The notes beneath the pieces were generated by a model. That model did not search any database. It was not told where the DNA came from and saw only the letters and a program-made list of their open reading frames with translations. DNA of 64,000 bases from Allolobophora icterica (taxonomy: Eukaryota; Annelida; Clitellata; Crassiclitellata; Lumbricidae), in contig OY744605.1 in the NCBI GenBank assembly GCA_963556255.1, positions 71,710,134 through 71,774,133 on the forward strand. The letters run 5' to 3'. Positions 11,401-19,360 of this stretch are shown one piece after another (position 1 is the stretch's first letter; each line of letters begins with the position of its first letter). The translations under genes were made by a program, and so were the position numbers.

Positions 11401-13417
11401 ATTAACCTACTGCAGTGTTTCCCAACCTGGGTGCTGCAGCAGAGGGCAGCTAAGAGTGCCGTGAATCACGGTGAATGGTGAACCTGCTGTAGTGGTGCCG
11501 CAGCAGGATGGCAGAATGGGTAACACAATATGAAAAAACTATTGATTGTCACTACTGACATTATGTCTATAACTATTTTGTAAAACTTGACGTAGTGCTG
11601 AAATTGTTGCAACATTGCAGTTGAATAAAAGGAACGTTGCTCGTCATTAAAATGAAGAGCTAACTGGCAGAAAAAATAAATGAAATTAAGGCCAGGTGCC
11701 ATTGGCTGAATGACTTCTGGTATTCATTCATTCATTCATTCATTCGAAGATTTATATAGCGCCCCTTCAAGGGAACTACTCATAGGCGCTCCCGACACCA
11801 GCACCTTCATATAAGACAGTTTTAAGATTTGCAAGAAATAGGCCAGGGGTCACCCCAGGGCACATGCAGAGCTCTAAGGGAAGTCTATTCCAGACTACCG
11901 GACCCACCACTGAAAAGGCTTGGGTGCTTTGCTCTGAGAAAGGTTGCAAACCACTACCCTACTGGCTCAAACTATCCCTTTCTAATCTACTACCCTCCTA
12001 TGCCATAGCTTACCTTGCTTTTCCTACCCACTCTCCCCTTCTCTAGGCCTATGGGCAGCTGAGATTTTGGGAGGGGTGGGTGTATTTTCAGTGGGAGAAT
12101 ACCTGAACCGGTGGCGGAAAGACCTATGGAGAGAAATACAAGTTTGGGGAATGTACGTTCAATGTAAAATACATGAAATAGTGGGAGGGGTTCATATTTT
12201 CCCCCACCACATATTGCAGTTGATGTGTGATTATTGATCACAGTTTCGTGCTCTGCCTAGATTCAGCAGACGACCAGATTGACGGAATGTTTTTGATGTT
12301 GCTGTTGTTGTCGATGTGATTGTTGCTGAGCATTGTTGTCCGCTGCCATGGTGCAACTAATATAGCCATTGAACTGTTCATCTCGTTTGCCTTTGTTCAG
12401 GATTCATCAATTCAGTCGAGCCATGGTGACGATTATGGTTACCGAGAGTCACAGGCGTCTGTTTACAAGACAGAGGACAAGAGGGACAAGGAAAGGGACA
12501 CCCCCAGGGACAAGGAAAGGGACACCCAAAGGAACAAGGAAGAGGACGCTGCAAGAGACAGAGAAAGAGAGAGCGATATAACTGAAGATCCACTTTCGTG
12601 GCTACGTCAGGAAAAGGCTCGTGAGCAGGAACGACGAAACTGGCTTGAAGCCAAGGAGAAGGAGGATGCAAAGAAGAAAGAGGAGGAACGAAGAAGAGAG
12701 GAAGCACGGAGAAGAGAGGAGGAACGGCAGAGAGAGGAGGAGGAGGAAGAAAAGAGGAAGGAACAAGAACAGAAGAGGAGGACTGAACACCACCAACAGC
12801 CCACACGATATCAGCATCAAGAACAGAATCATTTTGACGACAGAAATAATAACAAGAACGATCCTGAAACCCCAAAGAAAATCAAGAAAGATGAGGAGGA
12901 AGACAGATTTGTCAAAGATGATCTTCTCGCTAAACTGCGAGCCATCGACGATGGCAAGCCCGACAGAATATCCTCATCAACCCGTAAGGAATACAACTTC
13001 ACCGAGCCTGTAAATAATCTCCACCAAGGTTTGCCTGCACATGGTCAACGCAAATCAAACATTTTCGGGGATGAAAGCCCCACGTTTGGCAGTTACCAAC
13101 CATCCTTTATGCTCAGTGATTCGAAAACAACAAAAACAAGGGACAGTAAGACATCCATCAAGCCAGAGCTGGGAAACAAGAAATCTGATCTATTCGCTGA
13201 ACTTTTTGCCAACGAACCAAAACGGGCGAGTAACGTCTTGACCGATGCTCGCCAGGACTCTCCTGTCCTGCTCGAACTCGGAGGCTTGACCACGAAAGCA
13301 AAGCCGCATCCAACACAGTTGCATCGGGAAAAGCAAGCGAATGTTCCCGTCTTTAGGTCAACCACCAAGAAAATAGAATTCTCTGATGAGGAGATAGAAG
13401 ATATACAAGAAATTTAG
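3104..13417 (+). CDS. LCA5: Lebercilin (ciliary coiled-coil protein), five coding exons
   Basis: Join of 3104-3290, 4441-4958, 9124-9261, 10113-10349 and 12401-13417. All junctions are GT-AG, phases agree (1,0,0,0), and the total is 698 codons plus stop, close to human lebercilin (about 697). Recognition rests on collinear landmarks. The heptad-rich lebercilin domain starts with TRIMSANRLRIQELRN in exon 2. Exon 4 has LQNIYSLRSM, matching the family's NIYSNRL. In exon 5 the conserved blocks are DDLLAKLRAIDD (about residue 533), FGSYQPSF (about 589) and DLFAELFA (about 623), with an acidic C terminus. The N-terminal 62 residues are unusually Ser/Arg-rich. In vertebrates lebercilin sits at the ciliary base and axoneme, binds intraflagellar transport proteins, and its loss causes Leber congenital amaurosis. 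The start is the first ATG after a plausible acceptor at 3086; a non-coding exon upstream is likely. Introns hold SINEs, microsatellites and a minisatellite. Confidence 0.9.
3598..3838 (+). mobile_element. tRNA-derived SINE, family A, copy 2 (LCA5 intron 1)
   Basis: Nearly identical to the copy at 2028-2263 over its whole length, including the A-box and B-box regions (the B box here reads GGTTTGAATCC) and the gaggcgctatagaaat end, with a longer aaataaata tail. The high identity of the pair suggests recent activity. Confidence 0.85.
4441..4958 (+). CDS. LCA5: LCA5 coding exon 2 (lebercilin domain)
   Basis: Acceptor ttttccag at 4440 and donor GCG|GTAAGT at 4959. Encodes residues 63-235, a long charged coiled coil (heptads from about residue 98) that carries the N-terminal half of the lebercilin domain. 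Confidence 0.92.
5376..6062. repeat. ATAC/ATGC tetranucleotide arrays in LCA5 intron 2
   Basis: Two blocks of imperfect (CATA)n, 5376-5535 and 5662-6062, the second drifting into mixed catg/cata repeats. They are separated by about 125 bp of unique-looking sequence. Open frames (poly-YIHT and poly-MYVC) on both strands are products of the repeat. Confidence 0.9.
6490..6780 (+). repeat. Dispersed repeat family D, copy 1
   Basis: About 280 bp matching 16076-16300 with many substitutions. Shared blocks include gcagggcaccagcttattca, aaaggaggtccgagtcc, gatcaagagaggaggcagag and agaattggaaggc. It lies in LCA5 intron 2. No pol III boxes were recognised. The start (ccaaattgctaaaatggcac) is a diverged form of the tail motif used by other families here. 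Confidence 0.7.
7625..7705. repeat. Short dispersed repeat, paired with 43305-43375
   Basis: Shares the string gtgcacttctgaa(c/a)tttggaaggagg and the following sequence with 43305-43375. It probably comes from a longer retroelement that could not be identified. Confidence 0.5.
8450..8635. repeat. Tandem TTACAGTTACAT-type minisatellite
   Basis: Short (about 12 bp and 6 bp) units built from acattacagtt and acatttacattgc variants, in LCA5 intron 2. The periodic ITVTLQLHY-like frames are not genes. Confidence 0.85.
9124..9261 (+). CDS. LCA5: LCA5 coding exon 3
   Basis: 138 bp, phase 0 at both ends. Acceptor gcgttcag at 9123 and donor AAG|GTAGCT at 9262. Encodes residues 236-281 of continuous coiled coil beginning TLERHVQNLSKNHKH and ending KYDKLEIDMK. 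Confidence 0.9.
9290..9700. repeat. Cryptic ATTACATTGC simple repeat
   Basis: Degenerate reiteration of attacattgcattac and relatives, directly downstream of LCA5 exon 3. Low complexity; the frames running into it are artefacts. Confidence 0.7.
10113..10349 (+). CDS. LCA5: LCA5 coding exon 4
   Basis: 237 bp, phase 0. Acceptor gttttctag at 10112 and donor GAA|GTAGGC at 10350. Encodes residues 282-360. It starts EKEKERTLQNIYSLRSM, which carries the NIYS motif that ends the lebercilin domain, then becomes Arg-rich. Confidence 0.9.
10384..10600 (-). repeat. AAGACC minisatellite element, copy 1
   Basis: Tandem units of about 25-30 bp that read, on the minus strand, like aagactttgaacctcgagac plus aagacc repeats. 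The end tcttgttgtcaagacc (minus strand) is shared with the inverted copy at 33082-33245. Both are bounded elements rather than random simple sequence. It lies in LCA5 intron 4. Confidence 0.75.
10600..11090. repeat. Purine-rich GGTAAGGTAG simple sequence
   Basis: Long degenerate run of gggaggtaaggtagg on the + strand, the complement of the CTTACC sequence seen at 2725-3045 and 43930-44165. The many GTAAG strings are donor-like but sit in the middle of the intron. Confidence 0.7.
11413..11956. mobile_element. hAT-type non-autonomous element (Charlie-like ends)
   Basis: The left end CAGTGTTTCCCAACCTGGG and the right end (inverted) TAGTGGTTTGCAACCT have the typical look of hAT termini. Flanking 8-mers are acctactg (11405-11412) and ccctactg (11957-11964), a 7/8 match to an 8-bp target duplication. 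There is no transposase. A repeat with an (attc)n start and tatatagcgcc tail (11724-11935) is nested inside. Confidence 0.65.
11724..11935 (-). mobile_element. Repeat family C fragment with (ATTC)n and GCGC tail
   Basis: Starts with attcattcattcattc, then tttatatagcgcc and actactcataggcgctcccga. On the minus strand this is the 3' end of a retroelement ending in ggcgctatataaa plus a simple-repeat tail. Related pieces: 5165-5235, 21066-21240, 32360-32450, 39976-40098 (+) and 58380-58900. Confidence 0.6.
12401..13417 (+). CDS. LCA5: LCA5 coding exon 5 (terminal)
   Basis: Acceptor tttgttcag at 12400. It encodes 338 residues and a stop at 13415-13417. It begins with Asp/Lys/Arg/Glu repeats (KERDTPRDKERDTQ), then a KEEERRREEARRREEE coiled coil, then the conserved C-terminal blocks DDLLAKLRAIDD, FGSYQPSF and DLFAELFA, and an acidic tail DEEIEDIQEI. 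Confidence 0.93.
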   Translation, partial: DSSIQSSHGDDYGYRESQASVYKTEDKRDKERDTPRDKERDTQRNKEEDAARDRERESDITEDPLSWLRQEKAREQERRNWLEAKEKEDAKKKEEERRREEARRREEERQREEEEEEKRKEQEQKRRTEHHQQPTRYQHQEQNHFDDRNNNKNDPETPKKIKKDEEEDRFVKDDLLAKLRAIDDGKPDRISSSTRKEYNFTEPVNNLHQGLPAHGQRKSNIFGDESPTFGSYQPSFMLSDSKTTKTRDSKTSIKPELGNKKSDLFAELFANEPKRASNVLTDARQDSPVLLELGGLTTKAKPHPTQLHREKQANVPVFRSTTKKIEFSDEEIEDIQEI

Positions 13418-14228
13418 AACAACTTTATGACTCTGTATCTACCTACTTGGCTGCCATTTTTGTGATGAGGTCATCATTATCTTGATTGCATCATTGCACA
13501 TCGTTGCAATGCATGATGACATCATTATCTTCCCAGATGGCCATTTAGCACTGTAATATAGTGCAAATTGACATCTGCATCTAGGGGCATCTCCTCACTT
13601 CTTTTGCACCAACATTCTGGAGTCAAGACTCTTTTCTTCCTGCAGATCTTAGGGTGAATTGAGCAACGGTGAAAGGATGACCTATTTGATCTTACATGCC
13701 AAGGCATGTTTTCGAGGTTTTTTTAAAAGTTAATTATCTGGTAGTAACGCCAAACACTGTAGCCATTTCGAGCATTTATCTAGTTGTGGGTCACATTGAT
13801 TGTGCTCTGCAAGTTATTTCTGCCAACCATACCACTATTCTGCATATTAGGCAATGGCTTGCTGTTTTCTTTGCATGCACTGTACATTTCAATGTGCACA
13901 GGAGCCTCCTTTTAATGTTGTCTTTATATCAAATATGATATTTTAACGAGGAGATGTTATAACAAGGGCAGAGCTGGGGCAATCCGGCCTTGCTCCCTGA
14001 TCTGAGTTTGGGACCAGCCAGTGTGTTGGATGAGTGACTCCTACTAAACTTGTAATGCAAAAACTCAACATGAAAACTGGGAAGTGAAAGACAAGGTCAC
14101 CAGAAATTGGGAAATGAAAGAAAAATTAAAAACAGTTCGAAATGAAAGACTGGGTAATCAAAAAACTGGAAATGAAAGATAAGCTCAGAAATGGACCCTG
14201 CCTCAATTAGTCTCCTCTATTTAAGACT
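13418..14228 (+). other. Probable LCA5 3' UTR and flank
   Basis: No further exon. The start should be the 3' UTR of LCA5, but no convincing AATAAA signal was found close to the stop, so its end is unknown. Confidence 0.4.
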
Positions 14229-14283
14229 TTAACGACGAGAGTGTACTAAAAGCAGCTGGGAGACCAATGCAGTTTGTTGTTAA
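14229..14283. mobile_element. Ultra-short TTAA-bounded hairpin element, copy 1
   Basis: About 55 bp: TTAA-cgacgag at the left, an inner block tgtactaaaa, and a right end complementary to the left, finishing in TTAA. It aligns over its whole length with 27778-27831. Both copies can fold into one stem. Flanking TTAA suggests a TTAA-targeting transposase (piggyBac or Kolobok type), which is inference. Confidence 0.5.
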
Positions 14284-14981
14284 AGTGTTAAACTTCTGCA
14301 TCAACTGCTGTTTTAAGTTTAATTTGGGATCCAAATCATTGTCATTATGTTGGAATTTGCATTTAATGTAATGAGGCAAACTATAAGGAGGTTCAAGTGT
14401 ACTCTGCAATTTCTGTTCTCAAGACTTAAAGGTGAAGGCTAAATGTTTAGCCATTAGCAAGAATTAATTTTCTTTTGTGGTTGGCACTTCATTTCATTAC
14501 ACAGTTGATTTTCATCACTGTTAATGTATGCATGAGTTAGAAACCGAAGCCTTTTGTGAGAATTTGGTGTTAATTTGGCACAACCACTTGTATGTTTGAT
14601 TTCTAATTTGTATTGAGTATAAATTTTCATCTTGCACTTTGTATATATGAAAGTTGTGTTCGTATGTGGTTTAAGTGAGCCTTCAGAATTTGGGTATATG
14701 TGTGGAGATGACTATTTAATTTGATAGCTAAGCAATACATCTCAATGCACGTATGATAAAGATGATGATAACGATAATATTAACAAACTAGTGACAATAA
14801 TATTAATTAATTTGTAAACATTCTCAATACATCTCAATTCAACAAGACTAGTAATAGCAATAATAGTGATTGTCTTAAGCTACAGTTCAGACATAATTAT
14901 GTTTCTTATGAATCATTCTATAACGCTATGTTGTTATGTTGTGTTGGTATGTTGTTTGTGTCATGTTATGTTAAGTGGGTG

Positions 14982-14984
<3 letters not shown>

Positions 14985-15026
<42 letters not shown>

Positions 15027-15040
15027 ATATATATATATGC
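14985..15040. repeat. (TA)n microsatellite
   Basis: Almost pure TA with one TTTA interruption. The flanking 14440-14980 and 15040-16070 hold AT-rich sequence in which I see no gene. Confidence 0.9.
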
Positions 15041-16075
15041 CAATTTATTTCATCATAACTGCATGATGTTCAATGCAATATGTACTCTATGTCAGAGAAG
15101 TATCGATATAATATTATCAGTTGATTTGTGAGATTGACGCTGGATAGCATTTCAGATGCATACAAAGCCAAGTTTAGTTTATGCGAAGGCACTACATAAA
15201 TTGCTTTTACCACCGTGGTATAGTGTAGCAGGGCGAACACAGATGCAGACACACAGACAGACAGAAGGACGGGGAGGCGGATAGGCTGACACATCAGTAT
15301 TGAGATCTGCTCATTGTACATGTAATTTCAATTAAATAGAGGTGCATTATCACCACATCGGCTTAAGAATATTTTAGTTCTTTTGCGTCGAAATAATAAG
15401 AAATAGCCTGTTTATTAATTAGCCTGTTGATTAACCTCCTATTAATATATTTAAATGTATGTATCCGTATTTAGGCTTAAATTTAAACATGAAATGACTC
15501 AATGTATTAGTTATTTAACAAAATCATATTTCATTAAAAAAAATTGTACAATTGTATGTCTGCAATTATTAAAGCATGTCTTAAAGAGATTTCTGTGCTC
15601 TTTGCTCATGTTCTCTGTCTTAAGAGGTATTTATTTAAGTCGGTACTGTACCTATTCACTTAAAGACTCGGCATTTATATAGCACCCGTTTAGGTATCTA
15701 CTCCGAAGTGCGCCCTGAGCAGCATGGGGAAAAAAGAACAGCATTAATTATCTGAATATTTCAAAGTTTTAAGCTTTATGTAATGAAATGTTGTGAGCAA
15801 TTTATACCATGCTATGTGTACAAACCATGAATCTCTTGAGAGTTAGATTACTACTACTGGTTTAGACTGGATGTAGGCCTATAACTAATGCTATTAGATA
15901 TCTTATGCCTGCAGAAGCCATTTATTACATCTGTTTTATCATACCTAAGTTAATATCTGACCAGTGTTTTAGTTGATGCTAGGGATTTCATCTCCAACAG
16001 CAAAGTCCTATATATTATATGTAGGAAACATGAAGCTCCAATGACTTCCCATATGGGCTTCATATGTGTTGCACA

Positions 16076-16300
16076 ATTGTAATCGTAATCTCCAAACTTC
16101 TAAAGCGCCACTCGAAGGGCAAGCGCAGGGCACCAACCTATTCATGAGCACTGGGTAAATCAGAGGGGTTCCAAAGATTAGTCCAAAGGAGGTCCGAGTC
16201 CGGTTACCATGGGGGGGGGGGCAGATCAAGAGAGGAGGCAGAGCAGCTGTTAAGGGGGGTGTCGGTTAGGGCGAGAAGAATTGGAAGGCGGAAGCAAGCG
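16076..16300 (+). repeat. Dispersed repeat family D, copy 2
   Basis: Counterpart of 6490-6780. It begins with ctccaaacttctaaagcgcc and shares the ggaggtccgagtcc and gatcaagagaggaggcagag blocks. A run of 12 G lies at 16210-16221. Confidence 0.7.
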
Positions 16301-16376
16301 ATGAGTCTAATTTTTGAGTTTTCATAGTTTGTATCTATCACCCCAGGCTTTCAACTCAAAACTAGTCTCACACTTT

Positions 16377-16377
<1 letters not shown>

Positions 16378-16414
<37 letters not shown>

Positions 16415-16640
16415 TTCGTTTATTCGAACAATAAGTTGACACAGACGCAACTTAGACAAACTAGACTATAGAAGACAGTAAATAGGGCCAAGAGTACAGG
16501 GTTTTATACATGTAAGCATTCTTATAAAGGATGCGTGAAATGTAGTTGCGGTCATCTTTGTGCGGCAGGGAGAAGTTATATAAATAAGATCTAGTACGAA
16601 GATTATGACCACCGGTGCTACGAGGAGGGGGGTCAGGCCA
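16378..16640 (-). mobile_element. LINE 3' end with (TTGA)n tail
   Basis: Read on the minus strand, about 220 bp with LINE-like C-terminal coding remnants (NLRTRSYLYNFSLP) leads to gaataaacgaattt and a TGAT/TTGA tetranucleotide tail, the usual layout of a LINE 3' terminus that ends in a short tandem repeat. Heavily truncated. Confidence 0.55.
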
Positions 16641-16664
16641 GTGTGATTCTCCTTACAGATTTTA

Positions 16665-16790
16665 TTTTAGTTATACTTACAGTTAGAGTTAATGGTTTTT
16701 CATTTTAGTTATAGTTACAGTTATAGTTAGTATTATTTTTTAGTCATAGTTATCGTTATAGTTACTGGACTTTTATTTTGGTTAATTTTA
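16665..16790. repeat. Degenerate AGTTATAGTTAC repeat
   Basis: Imperfect short-period reiteration of ttagttatagttacag. Low complexity. Confidence 0.6.
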
Positions 16791-17149
16791 GTTAGTAGCC
16801 TACATAGGCCTAGTTACAACAAGCCTCAATGGCGCTCCGCTTGGTCCCTATGGGGTCATCGATCAACAAAATTTAGGCAGTTTTTGATCTGATCCCCCTT
16901 ACCAACAACTGTCAAACATTCAAGGACTTCCAAACAAAATTATGTCATAGAAAATTACCCCACCCAGAAAATTTCTATGACTCTAACAAATGTAAAAAAC
17001 TGAAATTGTCGAGAAAACAAATGTTGTTATTCAGATTTGAATTTGATAGGCTACTTAATGCAACAGTACATACGGGACTCGGTCCCTGCTAAATCTGAAC
17101 CACGGATGGGGGAGAGACCTGATCAGTCGCCCTACATAGCCTACTAACC

Positions 17150-17405
17150 GATCATGAAACTCAAATATGGATAAAGAAACCCGAATACAGCACTACACGG
17201 ATACGAACACGGAGAGCGGAGGAGGGAAAGACCAAGGTTGCGATGGATTGATGGGATTCGAGAGGACTGCAAGGAGATAGGCCTATCCGTGCAGGAGGCT
17301 ACACATAGAGCACAGGAGAGGGAGAAGTGGATACTCACCATAGATGAGCGGCTATTGCGTGCTGGGGCGTCGCCAAAGCCATAAAGATGAAAGAAGAATA
17401 AAGAT
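17150..17405 (+). mobile_element. LINE 3' fragment (C-terminal ORF2 remnant)
   Basis: One frame gives RRREGPRLRWIDGIREDCKE followed by AQEREKW, the typical C-terminal GRPRxRWxDxIxxD and EREKW pattern of several LINE clades. It ends in aaagatgaaagaagaataaag and tacttac repeats. It differs from the LINE at 34485-36317. Confidence 0.65.
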
Positions 17406-17459
17406 TACATACTTACTTACTTATCATTTGGCCACCGCTTCCTTACATACTTACGTCGA

Positions 17460-17743
17460 CCTAATTAACTGCGCATGCGCAAAGCGAATGTTATCGTATA
17501 TGCAGGAATAAAAATGACACAATCAAAGTGCAAAAACATGATTTTATTTATCTGCTGTTGAGTTTTTGCTTTAAGATTAAGGCTTTTATGCTGCGGAATT
17601 GCTTGGAGTAACAGTCGACGACAAAAAGCGCCGTAATTGTTCGCATTCTGTCGCTCGACCGCCATTTTGTCGGGCTATTATAGCATAAAACGTAATGTAA
17701 TAAAGATCTAATATAGCGCAGCTTCTTGTACATTTATATATTC
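17460..17743 (+). promoter_or_regulatory. Candidate promoter and leader exon of the HMG-box gene
   Basis: A perfect NRF1-type palindrome TGCGCATGCGCA lies at 17470-17481, and a YY1-type ccgccattttg at about 17658-17669. Such pairs mark TATA-less housekeeping promoters. A donor TTC|GTAAGT at 17744 and the acceptor tttgtttacag at 18094 would splice a leader exon of roughly 80 bases onto the first coding exon. Promoter assignment is inferred from motifs and position. Confidence 0.5.
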
Positions 17744-18126
17744 GTAAGTAATTCATCATCTAAAAGGCGACTGTTAATCGGTAACAGAGAAGCCCCTCGC
17801 ATACACAGTACTGCAGGAACAGTTTTTCCTAAAGCACCATTCACCGACTACGATTCGCATTATTTAAAGGTTTAGAAGATCTGATTTTATAAAGTAAGCA
17901 ATGCTAGAAATATTATTAGCACAACTATTAAAACTGCGTGCCATAGTTGTTGTGGAAGTGAAATTAATCTTGTTTGGCAATTGAAATTCTAACCGGTTTT
18001 ACTTTGAGCATCTTTGCAATCAATTCTGATACTATTGAGATATGTTTCTTGTGTGTAATTTTTGTCCATTTGAACAGAAAGGTTTTGTTTACAGGCGATC
18101 ATTATTCGCAGCCTGAGCAATTAGAG

Positions 18127-18780
18127 ATGGATGACTATCAAGGTGACAAAAACATCAAGAAGGAATCGGCGATGGACGTGAGCAATGCAGGTGCACGAAT
18201 TGCTGATGCTAGCAGCATCCTCGATGTTTCACAGACAATCCAGCAACTTCTGGCGATGTCCTCAATTGCTGGCAGTGCTATCCTGTCCCCAATGCAGCTT
18301 CTTTCAGCATCTGCGTCGTCAGGTGCAGGCACGTCGCAGCTGTCCCTCCCGTGGATCATGCCGCATCACTACCAACAGATGATGGTTCTACAGCAGGGAC
18401 TCACGCAGCCGTTCCTCATGTCAGACGTCATTGACGACAACAAGGATGGCCATGTCGTTGTCATGCCAACCGTTGACCAGGGCAACCAGTATAACAACGT
18501 CTCAGCTGTGTCAAGCCCAGCCGACGCTTCGACCGCACAGCATAATTTAGCCGGAGTATCGGATTCGGCCAGCCGGTTGCTTAATTACCATTTAGCCGCT
18601 GCACAGAAGCCTGCGACTAAAGAGAATGTTGCGGCTGCCCAGATGATGGCAGCAGGTGGTGGGGCTTCGCAGAAGGGAGCGCCCGTTCGGCATGGTCAGG
18701 CTCAGTCAGACGCATCCAAAATGCCTCGACCTCGCCCGCCAAAGAAACCCTTGACGCCATATATGCTGTTCAGTAAAGAA
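18127..18780 (+). CDS. HMG-box gene coding exon 1
   Basis: Encodes residues 1-218, from MDDYQGDKNIKKES to PYMLFSKE. The donor GAA|GTACGT follows at 18781, splitting the HMG box after helix 1 begins. An in-frame ATG at 17974 exists but lies before the acceptor and is probably intronic. Confidence 0.82.
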
Positions 18781-19329
18781 GTACGTTGTTGCAATTCTAT
18801 TCATTGTAATTATCTTAAGTGTAATTGTAAATGCAAATTTTTATAGAGCCACACAAGAGAGATTCATCAACCTGAGGTACCAAGCAACTCTGAAGTCTGA
18901 AATATCTTCCCCACTGGGTCATGGATCTATGCCTGAGAGTTGTCAGTATGCTGATGAGCTCACACCGTCAAAGATGAGGGACTAGCTTTAAATCAGTGGT
19001 AGAGGATATCATGAGGTCTTAAGATGGAACCCTGTTGAAGACCAAGTGAGATCTGTCGGACCATGTGGAGCCAAAAAATTTTGCTTAAAACATTATTACT
19101 TGAGTGCACTGCACTTGAGGAATGAATGCAATCATGACCGTCGACAATCCACGACACCAAATGACTTTTCAAGGTGTTCCAAAAGGACATGGTCAACACT
19201 TGAAGTTAATGTTTTGTGCTTCCTCCGTACTTTACATTACACAGCATTTGAGACATACTTACAAGGTGTTATATTAAACATGTACATGCATGCGTACACA
19301 TTTACAATTATGCATGTACAATTACGTAT

Positions 19330-19360
<31 letters not shown>

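Noticed and set aside
12378..12875. 165-codon minus-strand frame
   Set aside because: Antisense shadow of the K/E/R-rich LCA5 terminal exon; the sense frame has clear lebercilin blocks.
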